64,000 bases of DNA, from positions 1,240,001-1,304,000 of the forward strand of contig NZ_CP030944.1 of assembly GCF_013177635.1 (NCBI RefSeq), written 5' to 3'. Every line of letters starts with the position of its first letter. Positions within the stretch are counted from its first letter, which is position 1. The translations under genes and the position numbers were made by a program. This document shows positions 41,881 to 50,790 of this stretch, in pieces. The notes beneath the pieces were generated by a model, which did not search any database, was not told the DNA's origin, and saw only the letters and a program-made list of their open reading frames with translations. This DNA is from Arcobacter aquimarinus (GTDB lineage: Bacteria; Campylobacterota; Campylobacteria; Campylobacterales; Arcobacteraceae).

Positions 41881-44058
41881 ATGGGAGCCTCAAACAGTTT
41901 TGAACTTTTAGATAAAAAAGTAAAAAATTGGATATGGAAAAAAGAATGGGAATCATTAAGAGACATTCAAGAACAATCAATTGAACCAATTCTAAGTGCA
42001 AGAACAGATGTAATTATTAGTGCATCTACTGCTGCAGGAAAAACAGAAGCTGCTTTTCTTCCTGCCTGTTCTAAAATGTGTGAAACTACTAATACAGGTG
42101 TTTTTATACTGTATATTAGTCCATTAAAAGCATTAATCAATGATCAATATAGAAGATTACAAAGTTTATGTGAGATTTTAGATGTTCCTGTTACTCCTTG
42201 GCATGGAGATATACCTAAAACATTAAAAAACAAACAAAAAGCTAATCCCTCTGGTATTATATTAATTACGCCAGAATCATTAGAATCTCTTTTTTTAAAC
42301 AGTTCAGGCTGGTGCCAGAAAGCATTTCAAAATTTAGGATATATAATTATTGATGAATTTCATGCTTTTATAGGTACAGAAAGAGGTTGCCAACTACAAT
42401 CTTTAATGCATAGATTAGAATTCTTAATAGAAAAAACTGTGCCCAGAATAGCTTTAAGTGCAACTTTAGGAGATATGAATGAAGTAGCATGGTATTTAAG
42501 ACCTAATAAAAAAATTCCTTGTGAGTTAATTGTTTCTACAACATCAAGATCTGATTTAAAACTTCAATTAAAAGGTTATAAAAATTCAGCTCAAATAACT
42601 GATGATACTGAACCAGCATTATCGTTAATTGTTAATGATCTTTATACTCTTTTAAGAGGTAAATCTAATTTGATTTTTGCAAATAGTAGAAGGAGAACGG
42701 AAGAAATTAGTGCAATGTTATCAGATAAATGTAGTAATGATTCCGTACCTAATGAATTTTTCCCTCATCATGGATCACTTTCAAAAGAATTACGAGAAAG
42801 TTTGGAACATAGACTACAAGAAGAAAAATGGCCTACTTCAGCTGTGTGTACAATGACACTTGAATTAGGAATAGATATCGGTAATGTTGATTCTATAGCC
42901 CAAGTTAATCCACCTCATTCTGTTGCAAGTTTACGACAACGATTAGGACGATCCGGAAGAAGAGATGATGCAGCAATATTACGTATGTTTATTGAAGAAG
43001 ATGAACTAACTTCAAAAAGCCATATATTTGATTTACTACGTTTTGATATTTTTTTAAGTATAGCTATTATAAATCTTTTACTTAAAAAGTGGTACGAGCC
43101 TTCAAGTAAACAAAGATATCACTTTTCAACACTAGTACAACAAACTCTTTCTGTAATAGGACAATATGGTGGAGTAAGAGCTGAACAACTATGGACATTA
43201 TTATGTGAAACGGGTCCTTTTGTAAGAGTAGATAAATCTCTTTATATTACTTTTTTAAGAACATTAGGAAGTAATGATTTAATTTCTCAAACTCGTGATG
43301 GTCAAATTATTTTAGGTGCAAAAGGAGAAAAACTTGTTGGACATTTTTCTTTTTTTACTGCATTTCAAACACCAGAAGAGTACAGATTAGAATATAATGG
43401 AAAAACTATAGGTACACTTCCTATCGATTTCCCACTAAAAGAACATCAACTAATTATTTTTGCAGGTAAAAGATGGGAAATTCAAAATATAAATGAAAAA
43501 AATAAAGTAATAATTTTAAAGAAAAATACTCAAGGATATGCACCAAAATTTGGTGGTAGTGGATTACTGATTGATGATATAATTATTAATGAAATTTTTA
43601 ATGTGTATATGTCAAAACAAATCCCTATATACTTAGATAAAACTGCAAAAAATCTTTTCTATGAAGGAATTGAACATTTTTATTCACTTGAATTAGATAA
43701 AAAACAAATTCTATATTACGAAAATTCTATAATACTTATTACATGGTTAGGAGATAAAACTACTCTTACAATTAATAACTTATTATTAAAAGAAAATTTG
43801 AAAACAATTTATTTTACTGGACCAATTATTGAGGTTAAATGTTCAATTGAAGAACTAAAAATAGCTATAGATAATATTTTACATAATGAAATGTTATCTA
43901 ATACATTATTGGCAAATGATTATAAAGAAACTCAAATTGGAAAGCATGATTTATTTCTAACAAAAGAATTATGTGATTTGGATTTTGGAGAACAATATTT
44001 TGATGTAAAAGGTGCTAGGGATTGGTTATTGAATTGCTATAATAATTTAATATTATAG
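41881..44058 (+). CDS. sngC: DEAD/DEAH helicase, Shango SngC-like (Lhr-type)
   Basis: A 725-aa superfamily-2 helicase. RecA-1 has Walker A STAAGKTEAAF near 48, the motif Ia region YISPLKALINDQ, TPESLES, DEFH near 158 and SAT in ALSATLGD. RecA-2 has FANSRRRTEE, TLELGIDIGNVDSIAQ and motif VI RQRLGRSGRR. A winged-helix and C-terminal region follows, as in Lhr and BrxHI. The ATG follows AGAGG. It should remodel or unwind phage nucleic acid with the two preceding proteins. Codon use and AT bias do not visibly differ from the other two. Confidence 0.85.
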   Translation: MGASNSFELLDKKVKNWIWKKEWESLRDIQEQSIEPILSARTDVIISASTAAGKTEAAFLPACSKMCETTNTGVFILYISPLKALINDQYRRLQSLCEILDVPVTPWHGDIPKTLKNKQKANPSGIILITPESLESLFLNSSGWCQKAFQNLGYIIIDEFHAFIGTERGCQLQSLMHRLEFLIEKTVPRIALSATLGDMNEVAWYLRPNKKIPCELIVSTTSRSDLKLQLKGYKNSAQITDDTEPALSLIVNDLYTLLRGKSNLIFANSRRRTEEISAMLSDKCSNDSVPNEFFPHHGSLSKELRESLEHRLQEEKWPTSAVCTMTLELGIDIGNVDSIAQVNPPHSVASLRQRLGRSGRRDDAAILRMFIEEDELTSKSHIFDLLRFDIFLSIAIINLLLKKWYEPSSKQRYHFSTLVQQTLSVIGQYGGVRAEQLWTLLCETGPFVRVDKSLYITFLRTLGSNDLISQTRDGQIILGAKGEKLVGHFSFFTAFQTPEEYRLEYNGKTIGTLPIDFPLKEHQLIIFAGKRWEIQNINEKNKVIILKKNTQGYAPKFGGSGLLIDDIIINEIFNVYMSKQIPIYLDKTAKNLFYEGIEHFYSLELDKKQILYYENSIILITWLGDKTTLTINNLLLKENLKTIYFTGPIIEVKCSIEELKIAIDNILHNEMLSNTLLANDYKETQIGKHDLFLTKELCDLDFGEQYFDVKGARDWLLNCYNNLIL

Positions 44059-44283
44059 TTTATAAAATCATTAAAAATAAATAAAATATGAAATTTATTA
44101 GTTTCATAACCTTATAATCATGAGTCGAAATTATTATATTTTACTAATTTTGCTATATTGTTGTAAGATTAAATATTATTTCAAAAAAATTAAACAATCA
44201 ATTATTAAAATGTTTTGTATAATTATTTAATAATAGAAACAAATTAAGGATCTTTATGAATAACAATCAAGATGTTTGATCTG

Positions 44284-44382
44284 TCAACAGTTTATAGGAC
44301 ACAATATTTCTAACCGTAACATTTTCTCTTCAAACTCACTTGGTGGCATATAATTATTTGAATTGTTTAATAAATGATTTTA
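44284..44382 (-). pseudogene. IS3-family transposase OrfB C-terminal relic and IS end
   Basis: Reading leftward to the TGA at 44284-44286 gives NNYMPPSEFEEKMLRLEI ending CPINC. This matches the C-terminal NYM(S/P)PxEFE motif of IS3-family integrases. An in-frame stop at about 44380 ends it upstream. The adjoining TGTCCTATAAACTGTTGACAG (minus strand) resembles the terminal inverted repeat of such elements. Only about 100 bases remain. Confidence 0.65.
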
Positions 44383-44940
44383 TTCATTATTTTAAATAAC
44401 ACTTACTCTCTTCTCAATATTTAAATATAATATACAAATTTCTAATAATATATTTTTTAACATTATATTATTTAAATTAATAGTAAATGAAGTAAATATT
44501 CAATTCTTTACATAGCTATTCATCTAGATATAATAGCATATGATAAAGGATTAATTTGATTTCCATCAAACTCTATTCCAAATTCTTGAGTTGTAACTTT
44601 TGAGTATAAGTATCATTTCTAAATAGCTGAAAAGTTATCAATTGTAACTAGGTTCCTAATTTTAATCTTTCAAGTATTTTAACATAATCAATTTTATAAT
44701 TAATATGGGTTTTAGGAATGAACTTTTTTATTTTATTTAATGAAATTGGGAATTTAATAGTGATTAATCTTTTGAAATATTTATTTCTAATATTATATTA
44801 TAATACTATAAATAAACATTAATAATGCATCTTAGAATTTATATTATATTATTTACTATATATATCAAGTCTTTTCAAACAAATATTTATATAAGATTTG
44901 ATACAATACTTTTATAAAATTTAACTATTGGATTAATAAT
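44383..44940. other. Decayed AT-rich stretch before the resident xerH
   Basis: No intact gene is seen. Minus-strand fragments between about 44540 and 44720 read like broken coding sequence (for example EFGIEFDGNQINPLSYAII, and KIDYVKILERLKL in another frame), with stops and frame changes. I cannot name the family. The right copy of the 14-bp repeat lies at 44799-44812. The xerH promoter should be in the last 100 bases (TATATA/TACAAT elements). Confidence 0.5.
44799..44812 (+). repeat. Right copy of the 14-bp direct repeat flanking the island
   Basis: TATAATACTATAAA, the same orientation as 24689-24702, 129 bases before the resident xerH start. The flanking bases differ from the left copy. 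Confidence 0.35.
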
Positions 44941-45993
44941 ATGAGATACGAATTGGATTTTAAAAATAGTTTTGAAACAACTTTTTTATTTTGGATAGAA
45001 AGATTTATAAGAAATAAATTAACTACTCTTTCAAATAGACAAGTATTACAAAAAGAAAAATTAGCTTCAATAATCCAACAATTAGTAAAAGGAACAAAAT
45101 CTATTGATGAATTAGCTTTTATAGCAAAAGAAGCTAGAAATATAGGTTTAGCTGGAGTAAATACATATTTTAACCCCCTATTTAAACTATACAATTTCTT
45201 AATTAACTTAGGTCTTGTTTCTATGAAAGAGATAGATGAAGAGTTATTAAGTGATTTTTTAGCTAGTGAAACTAGTTCATTATCAGATGCTTCTAAAAAA
45301 AATCATAGAATTGCCCTATTATCTTTATTTTCATATATAGACAAACAAAATCAAAATGAAGATGGAAGTTCATATTTATTTAAAATTGAGTTAAAAAATT
45401 GGGGAGGATTAAGTGGCAAAAGTGGTACAAAACTACCCTCTTTTATGAACAAAGATGAGATAGATAGATTTTTAAGTGCTATTGATTCTTTTGATTTTAC
45501 AGATAATACGGGTTATAGAAATAGACTAATTATAAAAATAATAATATATACAGGGATTAGAGTTAGTGAAATTTTGAATCTAAAAATAAAAGATATTTTC
45601 AATGAAAATGATGTTTATATGCTTCAAATAAGAGGAAAAGGCAATAAACCAAGAGTAGTTATGATAAAAAAGTCTATTATTGAAAATGAATTAAATAACT
45701 GGTTAGATATGAGAATTTGTAATAGTGATTTACTTGTTTGTAATCAAAAAGGTGAAAGATTGACTCAAGCTTATGTAAGTAGAATTGTTGAAAATATTTT
45801 AATCAGTGCAGGAATTAGAAAAGAGAAAAATGGTGCTCATATGTTAAGACATAGTTTTGCCACACTTTTATACCAAAAACACCATGACTTAATACTTGTT
45901 CAAGAAGCTTTAGGACATTCTGATATAAATACAAGTAGAATTTATACTCACTTTGATAAAGAAAGACTTAGAAAAACAACAGAAATATTTTAA
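44941..45993 (+). CDS. xerH: XerH tyrosine recombinase, likely resident copy
   Basis: Single-recombinase Xer system of Campylobacterota, acting with FtsK on difH to resolve chromosome dimers. 350 aa with Arg207 in TGIRVSE, Lys in GKGNKPRVV, H300-x-x-R303 in HMLRH and Tyr335 in IYTHF. The N-terminus (SFETTFLFWIERFIRNKL, SNRQV) is typical of XerH. I take this as the resident copy because it sits against the core mod operon outside the repeat. A bidirectional hairpin separates it from modC on the opposite strand. Confidence 0.88.
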   Translation: MRYELDFKNSFETTFLFWIERFIRNKLTTLSNRQVLQKEKLASIIQQLVKGTKSIDELAFIAKEARNIGLAGVNTYFNPLFKLYNFLINLGLVSMKEIDEELLSDFLASETSSLSDASKKNHRIALLSLFSYIDKQNQNEDGSSYLFKIELKNWGGLSGKSGTKLPSFMNKDEIDRFLSAIDSFDFTDNTGYRNRLIIKIIIYTGIRVSEILNLKIKDIFNENDVYMLQIRGKGNKPRVVMIKKSIIENELNNWLDMRICNSDLLVCNQKGERLTQAYVSRIVENILISAGIRKEKNGAHMLRHSFATLLYQKHHDLILVQEALGHSDINTSRIYTHFDKERLRKTTEIF

Positions 45994-46002
45994 TATTTCT
46001 GT
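45979..46002. terminator. Bidirectional terminator between xerH and modC
   Basis: ACAGAAATATT (45979-45989) pairs with AATATTTCTGT (45992-46002) across a 2-base centre, so the inner A/T pairs would open. It spans the xerH stop and is only a base from the modC stop on the other strand; T-rich flanks lie on both sides. Confidence 0.6.
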
Positions 46003-46875
46003 TTAAATTTTCATCAATATTGGATTAAATGCTTTACTTGATAAAAGTAATTTATCCCCTATTTTCAGCTCTTTAATTTCATCTTCTACTGCGGTTACTT
46101 TAACTATTTCATTATTTGTTAACACTTCTACTATATATAAAATATCACTCTTTTTAATACTTAAAATCTCTCCAATTATTTTAAATTTACCGCTTATATT
46201 TTGATTTGAAAATACTTCATTTGGTGTTCCATCTTGCTGTATTTCACCTAAATTAATTTTGAAAACTCTATTTGATAATTTAAAAACTTCACTTATATCA
46301 TGGCTAACTAAAATAGAAGTTATATTAAATTTTTGATGAATTAAAGATAATTCATCTTGAAGTTTTAATCTCATAGTTGTATCTAAAGCAGAAAGAGGTT
46401 CATCAAGAAGCAACATTTTAGGGTTTGTCATAAGTGTTCTTGCAAGTGCCACTCGTTGTTTTTGACCTCCACTTAAAAGTTCTGGTTTCATATTTGAAAG
46501 ATTTTCTATCTCCATAATTTCTAAAATTTCATCAACTTTTTTTATTTCATTTTTGTTTTTTAATGCAAATTCTAAATTTCTTCTAACACTCATATTTGGG
46601 AAAAGTGCATAATCTTGAAATACAAATCCTACATTTCTTTTTTGTGGTGGAAGATTGATTTTTTTTGAACTATCAAACCAAATCTCTTTATCTACAACTA
46701 TTTTTCCACTCTTTGGAGTTTCTAAACCAGCTAAAATTCTTAAAAGTGTAGTTTTTCCACTTCCACTTTTTCCAAAAAGTGTTAAAAAATCACCTCTATT
46801 TATCTGTTTATTTACTTTTAAATCAATTATTCCATCAGCTGTATAAAGAGGTTTTATAATATCTAACTCTATCAT
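46003..46875 (-). CDS. modC: Molybdate ABC transporter ATP-binding protein
   Basis: ATPase subunit for molybdate uptake, 290 aa. Walker A GKSGSGKTTLL near 35, Q-loop FVFQDYALFPNMSV near 85, signature LLSGGQKQRVALAR near 133, and Walker B MLLLDEPLSALD near 155. The C-terminal part (about 225-290) is a shortened TOBE/Mop-like domain. The ATG overlaps the modB stop by 4 bases. Confidence 0.92.
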   Translation of the reverse strand: MIELDIIKPLYTADGIIDLKVNKQINRGDFLTLFGKSGSGKTTLLRILAGLETPKSGKIVVDKEIWFDSSKKINLPPQKRNVGFVFQDYALFPNMSVRRNLEFALKNKNEIKKVDEILEIMEIENLSNMKPELLSGGQKQRVALARTLMTNPKMLLLDEPLSALDTTMRLKLQDELSLIHQKFNITSILVSHDISEVFKLSNRVFKINLGEIQQDGTPNEVFSNQNISGKFKIIGEILSIKKSDILYIVEVLTNNEIVKVTAVEDEIKELKIGDKLLLSSKAFNPILMKI

Positions 46876-47555
46876 TTTGTAAACTCACTTTTTAACATTT
46901 TTTTATTTATCATATAAACAAAAAGTAAAATAACAAAAGAAATAATAAATAAAGTAAAAGCATATTGATTTGCTAAATCATAATTCAAAGCTTCAACTTC
47001 ATCATATATTGCAATACTAGCAACTTTTGTTTCACCTACAATATTTCCACCTATCATTAAAACAACACCAAATTCACCAACTGTATGTGCAAAACTAATA
47101 ACTATTCCTGTTAATAAAGAAGGTTTTATATTTGGTAATAAAACATACCATAGAGTTTCTAATCTACTTTTTCCTAAAATAAAAGATGCTTCTTTTAAAG
47201 ATTTACTTAGACTTGAAAATCCACTTTGAATAGGATGAACCATAAAAGGCAAACTAAAAATAACAGAAGCAATAACTAATCCTTCAAAGCTGAAAACCAG
47301 TCTTAAATCAAAAGTTTCATCAAGCCACGAACCAAAACTATTTTTTGGACTAAATGCTAATAATAAATAAAAACCTAAAACAGAAGGGGGTAAAACCAAA
47401 GGCATTGAAACTAAAGCTTCAATAATTGGCTTTAATCTTGATTTTGTTTGTGATAAAAAATATCCTAAAGGAATACCTATAAATAAAAGAATTAAAGTTG
47501 TAATTCCTGCTAATTCAAAAGTTAATTTCATAGTTTGAAAAAATGAATCTTCCAT
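46872..47555 (-). CDS. modB: Molybdate ABC transporter permease
   Basis: A 227-aa inner-membrane protein with five to six helices. The family EAA loop is visible as EASFILGKSRLETLWYVLLP near 125-144, and the N-terminal LAGITTLILLFIGIPLGY and LPLVLPPSVLGFYLL segments are typical of ModB. It starts one base from the end of the TOBE-protein gene and overlaps modC. Confidence 0.92.
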   Translation of the reverse strand: MEDSFFQTMKLTFELAGITTLILLFIGIPLGYFLSQTKSRLKPIIEALVSMPLVLPPSVLGFYLLLAFSPKNSFGSWLDETFDLRLVFSFEGLVIASVIFSLPFMVHPIQSGFSSLSKSLKEASFILGKSRLETLWYVLLPNIKPSLLTGIVISFAHTVGEFGVVLMIGGNIVGETKVASIAIYDEVEALNYDLANQYAFTLFIISFVILLFVYMINKKMLKSEFTK

Positions 47556-47556
47556 T

Positions 47557-47946
47557 TTAAACCTTTTGTATACTTACTTCATTTGATTTTACAAACCACA
47601 TAAACTCTTCATTTTCTTTACAATTTAAATCTAATAAAGCATTTTTTGTTATTATTGAAACTATTTTATCTCCATAAAAATCAAAAGATATAGCACATAA
47701 AATTTCCCCATTCTTAATCTCAGTAATTTTACAAATAAATGCATTCCTAGCACTTATTTTTGAAGAAACAGAAGCTATCATAACTTCTGTTTCTTTAAAT
47801 AAAATATTTACTTTTTGACCAATTTTGTAAACTTCATTTGATGATAAAATTAAAGAGGTAAAAATTTTACCTTTGATATCTATATAAATTTGTACTATAT
47901 CATCACAATTTTTAATCTCTTTTATAACACCAGTTAGTTTATTCAT
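47557..47946 (-). CDS. TOBE-domain molybdate-binding protein
   Basis: A 129-aa protein made of two Mop/TOBE-like repeats, about 3-65 and 68-129 (SARNAFICKITEIKNGEI marks the second). Such small proteins bind or store molybdate. It sits between modA and modB and overlaps modA by 4 bases. It resembles the duplicated C-terminal TOBE domains of the ModE in the same operon. Substrate specificity (molybdate versus tungstate) cannot be read from sequence. Confidence 0.78.
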   Translation of the reverse strand: MNKLTGVIKEIKNCDDIVQIYIDIKGKIFTSLILSSNEVYKIGQKVNILFKETEVMIASVSSKISARNAFICKITEIKNGEILCAISFDFYGDKIVSIITKNALLDLNCKENEEFMWFVKSNEVSIQKV

Positions 47947-48686
47947 TTTACTCCAAATCCATATTTCTCAAATATTTTTTTTGATTCTTCAGATGTTATA
48001 AAAGAAGCAAATTTTGTAGCTAATGGTTTTTCTTCTGCATATTTAGTAAGAACAAATGCTTGTTCCATTGGTTTATATTTAGAAGGATCTACTAATAAAT
48101 ATTCTTCTTCTTTTTTAATAGTTTTAATTAAAGAAAAAGCTACAAGACCAATTTCAGCTGCTCCACTATCTACAAATTGAACACTTTGAGCTATATTATC
48201 TCCTAAAACTATTTTATTTTTTACAATATCTAATAAACCATAATTCTCTAAAATTTCAGTAGCAGCAACGCCATAAGGAGCTAATTTAGGATTAGCAATA
48301 GAGATATGTTTAATCTTATCATTATTTAAAACTTCCATTCCTTTTTTTATTAGTTCTTTATCATTACTATATAATGCAACAACTCCCATTGCATAAACTA
48401 CAGGCTCGCCTATTGCATTTTTATCACTAACTATCTTATTTGGATAAGTAGTATCAGCAGCCATAAAAATGTCATATTGAAATCCATTTGTAAATTGAGC
48501 ATAAGCCTTTCCTGTAGCTGAATAACTAGCAATTATCTCATCATTTGGATTTTTTGATTTGAAATTTTCAATTATTTCTTGCATTGCCAATTTTGTACTG
48601 CTTGCTGCAAAAACATTTATTTTATCAGCAAATGAAGCTGTACTTAAACTTAAACTTAAAACTATTGTACCTATTAATTTTTTCAT
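47943..48686 (-). CDS. modA: Molybdate-binding periplasmic protein
   Basis: Substrate-binding protein of 247 aa. The signal peptide (KKLIGTIVLSLSLSTASFA) is followed by KINVFAASSTKLAMQEI. The family segments YSATGKAYAQF, DIFMAADTTYPNKI, ANPKLAPYGVAATEIL and SGAAEIGLVAFSL are visible. It is preceded by AAAGGAG 5-6 bases before the ATG and lies 11 bases after modE. Confidence 0.92.
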   Translation of the reverse strand: MKKLIGTIVLSLSLSTASFADKINVFAASSTKLAMQEIIENFKSKNPNDEIIASYSATGKAYAQFTNGFQYDIFMAADTTYPNKIVSDKNAIGEPVVYAMGVVALYSNDKELIKKGMEVLNNDKIKHISIANPKLAPYGVAATEILENYGLLDIVKNKIVLGDNIAQSVQFVDSGAAEIGLVAFSLIKTIKKEEEYLLVDPSKYKPMEQAFVLTKYAEEKPLATKFASFITSEESKKIFEKYGFGVK

Positions 48687-48697
48687 ATAAACTCCTT

Positions 48698-49477
48698 TTA
48701 TTTTCCTATCATAACATCGCTTGATTTGATAATTGCAGTTGCTTTATCACCTACTTTTATATTTAGCTCTTCAATTGCATTTTTTGTAATAATACTTGCT
48801 ATTAAATCGCCACCTATATTTACAATAATTTCTGCATTAACTTCACCTAAATGTATAGTTTCAATCACTCCATTTAACTTATTTCTAGCACTAATATTTA
48901 TATTTTCATCTAAACTTAAAAGAACAGAATTAGATTTTATTAAAACTACAACTTCATCATTTTCTTTTAAATTAAGATTTTCAACAGCACCTGTTGTTAT
49001 AACACTTGTTATTAAATAATTACTTTTTAATCTAACTTGAATTGTAGAATTAATTTTTGTTGATTCAATTTTCTCAATAATACCAACAAGTTGATTTCTT
49101 GCACTTATTTGCATATTAAATCTCCTAAAAAATTTAAGATTTCCACTATCAAAGTCTGTTAATAAAGATATTGATTCCAAGAATTTTTGGTGTTCCCTTT
49201 CGATAACATCATAAGTTTTAACCAAATTCTTTCCATATTCTGTAAGTTTAGTTCCACCGCCACCTACTCCACCTGTATTTTTTTCAACTACAGCCATCGG
49301 ACATAAATTATTCATTGTATCTATCATATCCCAAGCACCTTTATAACTTAAAGGAACCATTTTAGCTGCAAGATTTAAACTACCAACTTCATCTATTGCT
49401 TTCAATAAAGCTATTCTTTTTTTTAATAAAAAAGAGTTTTCACCATCAATCAAAGTTAAATCTGAAATAAATCTCAT
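48698..49477 (-). CDS. modE: Molybdate-responsive regulator ModE
   Basis: A 259-aa regulator. The N-terminal winged helix has LLKAIDEVGSLNLAAKMVPL, SYKGAWDMID and NTGGVGGGGTKLTEYG, the ModE signature. Two TOBE domains lie near 115-185 and 190-255 (SARNQLVGIIEKIES, SARNKLNGVIETIH). I start at the ATG at 49477; a GTG six codons earlier reads through the AAGGAG ribosome-binding site, so it is unlikely. First gene of the operon, with a ModE-box-like site 47 bases upstream, so it probably controls its own operon. Confidence 0.9.
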   Translation of the reverse strand: MRFISDLTLIDGENSFLLKKRIALLKAIDEVGSLNLAAKMVPLSYKGAWDMIDTMNNLCPMAVVEKNTGGVGGGGTKLTEYGKNLVKTYDVIEREHQKFLESISLLTDFDSGNLKFFRRFNMQISARNQLVGIIEKIESTKINSTIQVRLKSNYLITSVITTGAVENLNLKENDEVVVLIKSNSVLLSLDENINISARNKLNGVIETIHLGEVNAEIIVNIGGDLIASIITKNAIEELNIKVGDKATAIIKSSDVMIGK

Positions 49478-49523
49478 TCTTCTCCTTATATACACAACTA
49501 TATAACTAGTGAATTGAAACGAT

Positions 49524-49551
49524 ATCGTTATAAAACTTAATATATAATGAA
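49524..49551. promoter_or_regulatory. ModE-box-like operator
   Basis: ATCGTTATAAA, a 6-base spacer ACTTAA, and TATATAATGAA. The E. coli ModE site is two 11-base half-sites of form ATCGCTATATA and TATATAACGAT with a 6-base spacer. The match in layout and most bases is clear by eye. It sits between the divergent modE operon and the CbiX-like gene, so either or both could be repressed by molybdate-ModE. Confidence 0.65.
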
Positions 49552-49611
49552 ATACAATTTTTAATTAAACTTTTCCAAGATATAATCAAAAATCAAAAAA
49601 AGGAATAAAAA

Positions 49612-49968
49612 ATGGAAGCTTTAATAATAGTTGCTCATGGTAGTAAATTAGAAAGTTCTAATAACGAAATAATAACTCTTATGGAAAAAACAAAAAAAGA
49701 ATTATTAAAAAATGATATTTTAGTTTTTGTGGGATTTTTAGAATTAACCGAACCATCATTTTATATGGCATTAAATAGTGCAATAGGAAAAAACTGCACT
49801 AAAATAAAAATATTTCCATATTTTTTAGCAGCAGGTAAACATGTGATGCAAGATATTCCAAATGAAATAAAAAAGTTTAAAAAACTATATCCTCAAATAG
49901 AATTTAAACTATTACCTCATATTGGACAATGCAATGGAATAGAAAACATGATTATTTCTAATTTATAA
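49612..49968 (+). CDS. CbiX/SirB-family sirohydrochlorin chelatase-like protein
   Basis: A short 118-aa class II chelatase. The opening IIVAHGSKLESSN carries the metal-binding His of the family (AHGSR/K), and KIKIFPYFLAAGKHVMQDIP carries the second His (GxHxxxDIP). CbiX/SirB inserts cobalt or iron into sirohydrochlorin on the way to cobalamin or sirohaem. Length matches the small archaeal-type CbiX, which dimerises. It is divergent from modE and shares its regulatory gap. Shine-Dalgarno AAAGGA precedes the ATG. Confidence 0.82.
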   Translation: MEALIIVAHGSKLESSNNEIITLMEKTKKELLKNDILVFVGFLELTEPSFYMALNSAIGKNCTKIKIFPYFLAAGKHVMQDIPNEIKKFKKLYPQIEFKLLPHIGQCNGIENMIISNL

Positions 49969-49976
49969 CTTTCTAA

Positions 49977-50249
49977 TTACCAAAAACTTTGAGTTAATTC
50001 ATCATTTGATGATTCTAACTCTAAATAGATATTTTCATTGTAATCAAAATATAAATTATAGTCTCCTATTGAAACTTTTTGTTCAGCATCTCTTTTATTA
50101 AAATATACTTCGTCTGCATACTTACAAAATGAAGAGAGATGATACTCAACTAAAGAAGGAGCTATTGAATCAATAGCTCCTTCTAGTGAACTAAAATTAT
50201 TAATACCAAATAAATTATACAACGATTCTTTGTTTATAATAGTAATCAT
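49977..50249 (-). CDS. Hypothetical 90-aa protein
   Basis: A small acidic protein with no recognised family. The sequence IDSIAPSLVEYHLSSFCKYADEVYFNKRD suggests one helix followed by strands (KVSIGDYNLYFDYNENIYLELE). No signal peptide or membrane helix. It ends close to the CbiX-like gene on the other strand and starts 15 bases after the coiled-coil gene, so it is probably cotranscribed with it and the M3 peptidase. Confidence 0.6.
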   Translation of the reverse strand: MITIINKESLYNLFGINNFSSLEGAIDSIAPSLVEYHLSSFCKYADEVYFNKRDAEQKVSIGDYNLYFDYNENIYLELESSNDELTQSFW

Positions 50250-50264
50250 ATATTTGTATATCTT

Positions 50265-50735
50265 TTAATGATTAAATCCATTTAACAAAGAAGCCATTCT
50301 ATTTAAATCTATTTTATTACTTGAAGAATCTTCTTTTTTCTCTTCTTCTTTTTGCTGTAAAACATTTTCAAAAGAGTTACTATTTAAAATATTTGGTTCT
50401 TCTTTTTTATCATCATCTTTTTTTTCTTCTTCTTTTATAGTTAATGATTCATTTTTTGCAATAGCATTATTGTTATCACCAACTTTTCTATTTAAGATAC
50501 TTTCAATTTTACCTAACATAGAACTAATATTTGATCTATCTTCTTGAGTATGATTTTTTAATTCATCAACATTTTTCTCTAAATCTTCTTTTGTAGCTTC
50601 TAGTTCTAAAACTTCATCTTCTAATTCATTAATTCTATTTTTTAAACCTGTATTTTCTTCTTGAAGTTCTTCATATGCTTTGATTAAAGTACTTAAAGCT
50701 TCATTTAGTTTTGAAATTGTTTCTGCATTTGTCAT
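50265..50735 (-). CDS. Coiled-coil protein of unknown function
   Basis: A 156-aa protein, taking the ATG at 50735, which is preceded by AAGGA; a longer frame starting at 50810 would overlap the peptidase gene. Residues 5-75 form a strong coiled coil (LIKAYEELQEENTGLKNRI, then EDEVLELEATKEDLEKNVDEL). The C-terminal half is Lys/Glu/Asp-rich and disordered, ending IDLNRMASLLNGF. Layout resembles small cell-division accessory proteins such as ZapB, but nothing specific supports that. Confidence 0.65.
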   Translation of the reverse strand: MTNAETISKLNEALSTLIKAYEELQEENTGLKNRINELEDEVLELEATKEDLEKNVDELKNHTQEDRSNISSMLGKIESILNRKVGDNNNAIAKNESLTIKEEEKKDDDKKEEPNILNSNSFENVLQQKEEEKKEDSSSNKIDLNRMASLLNGFNH

Positions 50736-50790
50736 GTTATTAAATCCTTGTTGGCATATATAATTATTAAAGGCGCTATTATTACAAAAT

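Larger units (their letters stand above)
24689..44812. mobile_element. Putative integrated element carrying defence genes
   Basis: The stretch between the che operon terminator and the resident xerH contains three integrase-type recombinases (a coupled trio plus a XerH paralogue), two antiphage-type loci, orphan genes and two IS3 relics. Gene density and strand order break from the flanking core operons. The 14-mer TATAATACTATAAA occurs at 24689-24702 and 44799-44812 in the same orientation, bounding exactly this region. The repeats are A/T apart from one C, so the true ends are uncertain; the foreign nature of the interior is much surer than the boundaries. Confidence 0.6.

Noticed and set aside
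40549..44058. BREX type 2 fragment (brxD-brxHI)
   Set aside because: No pglX, pglY, pglZ or pglW is present, and the TerB-domain gene directly upstream in the same operon points to Shango.
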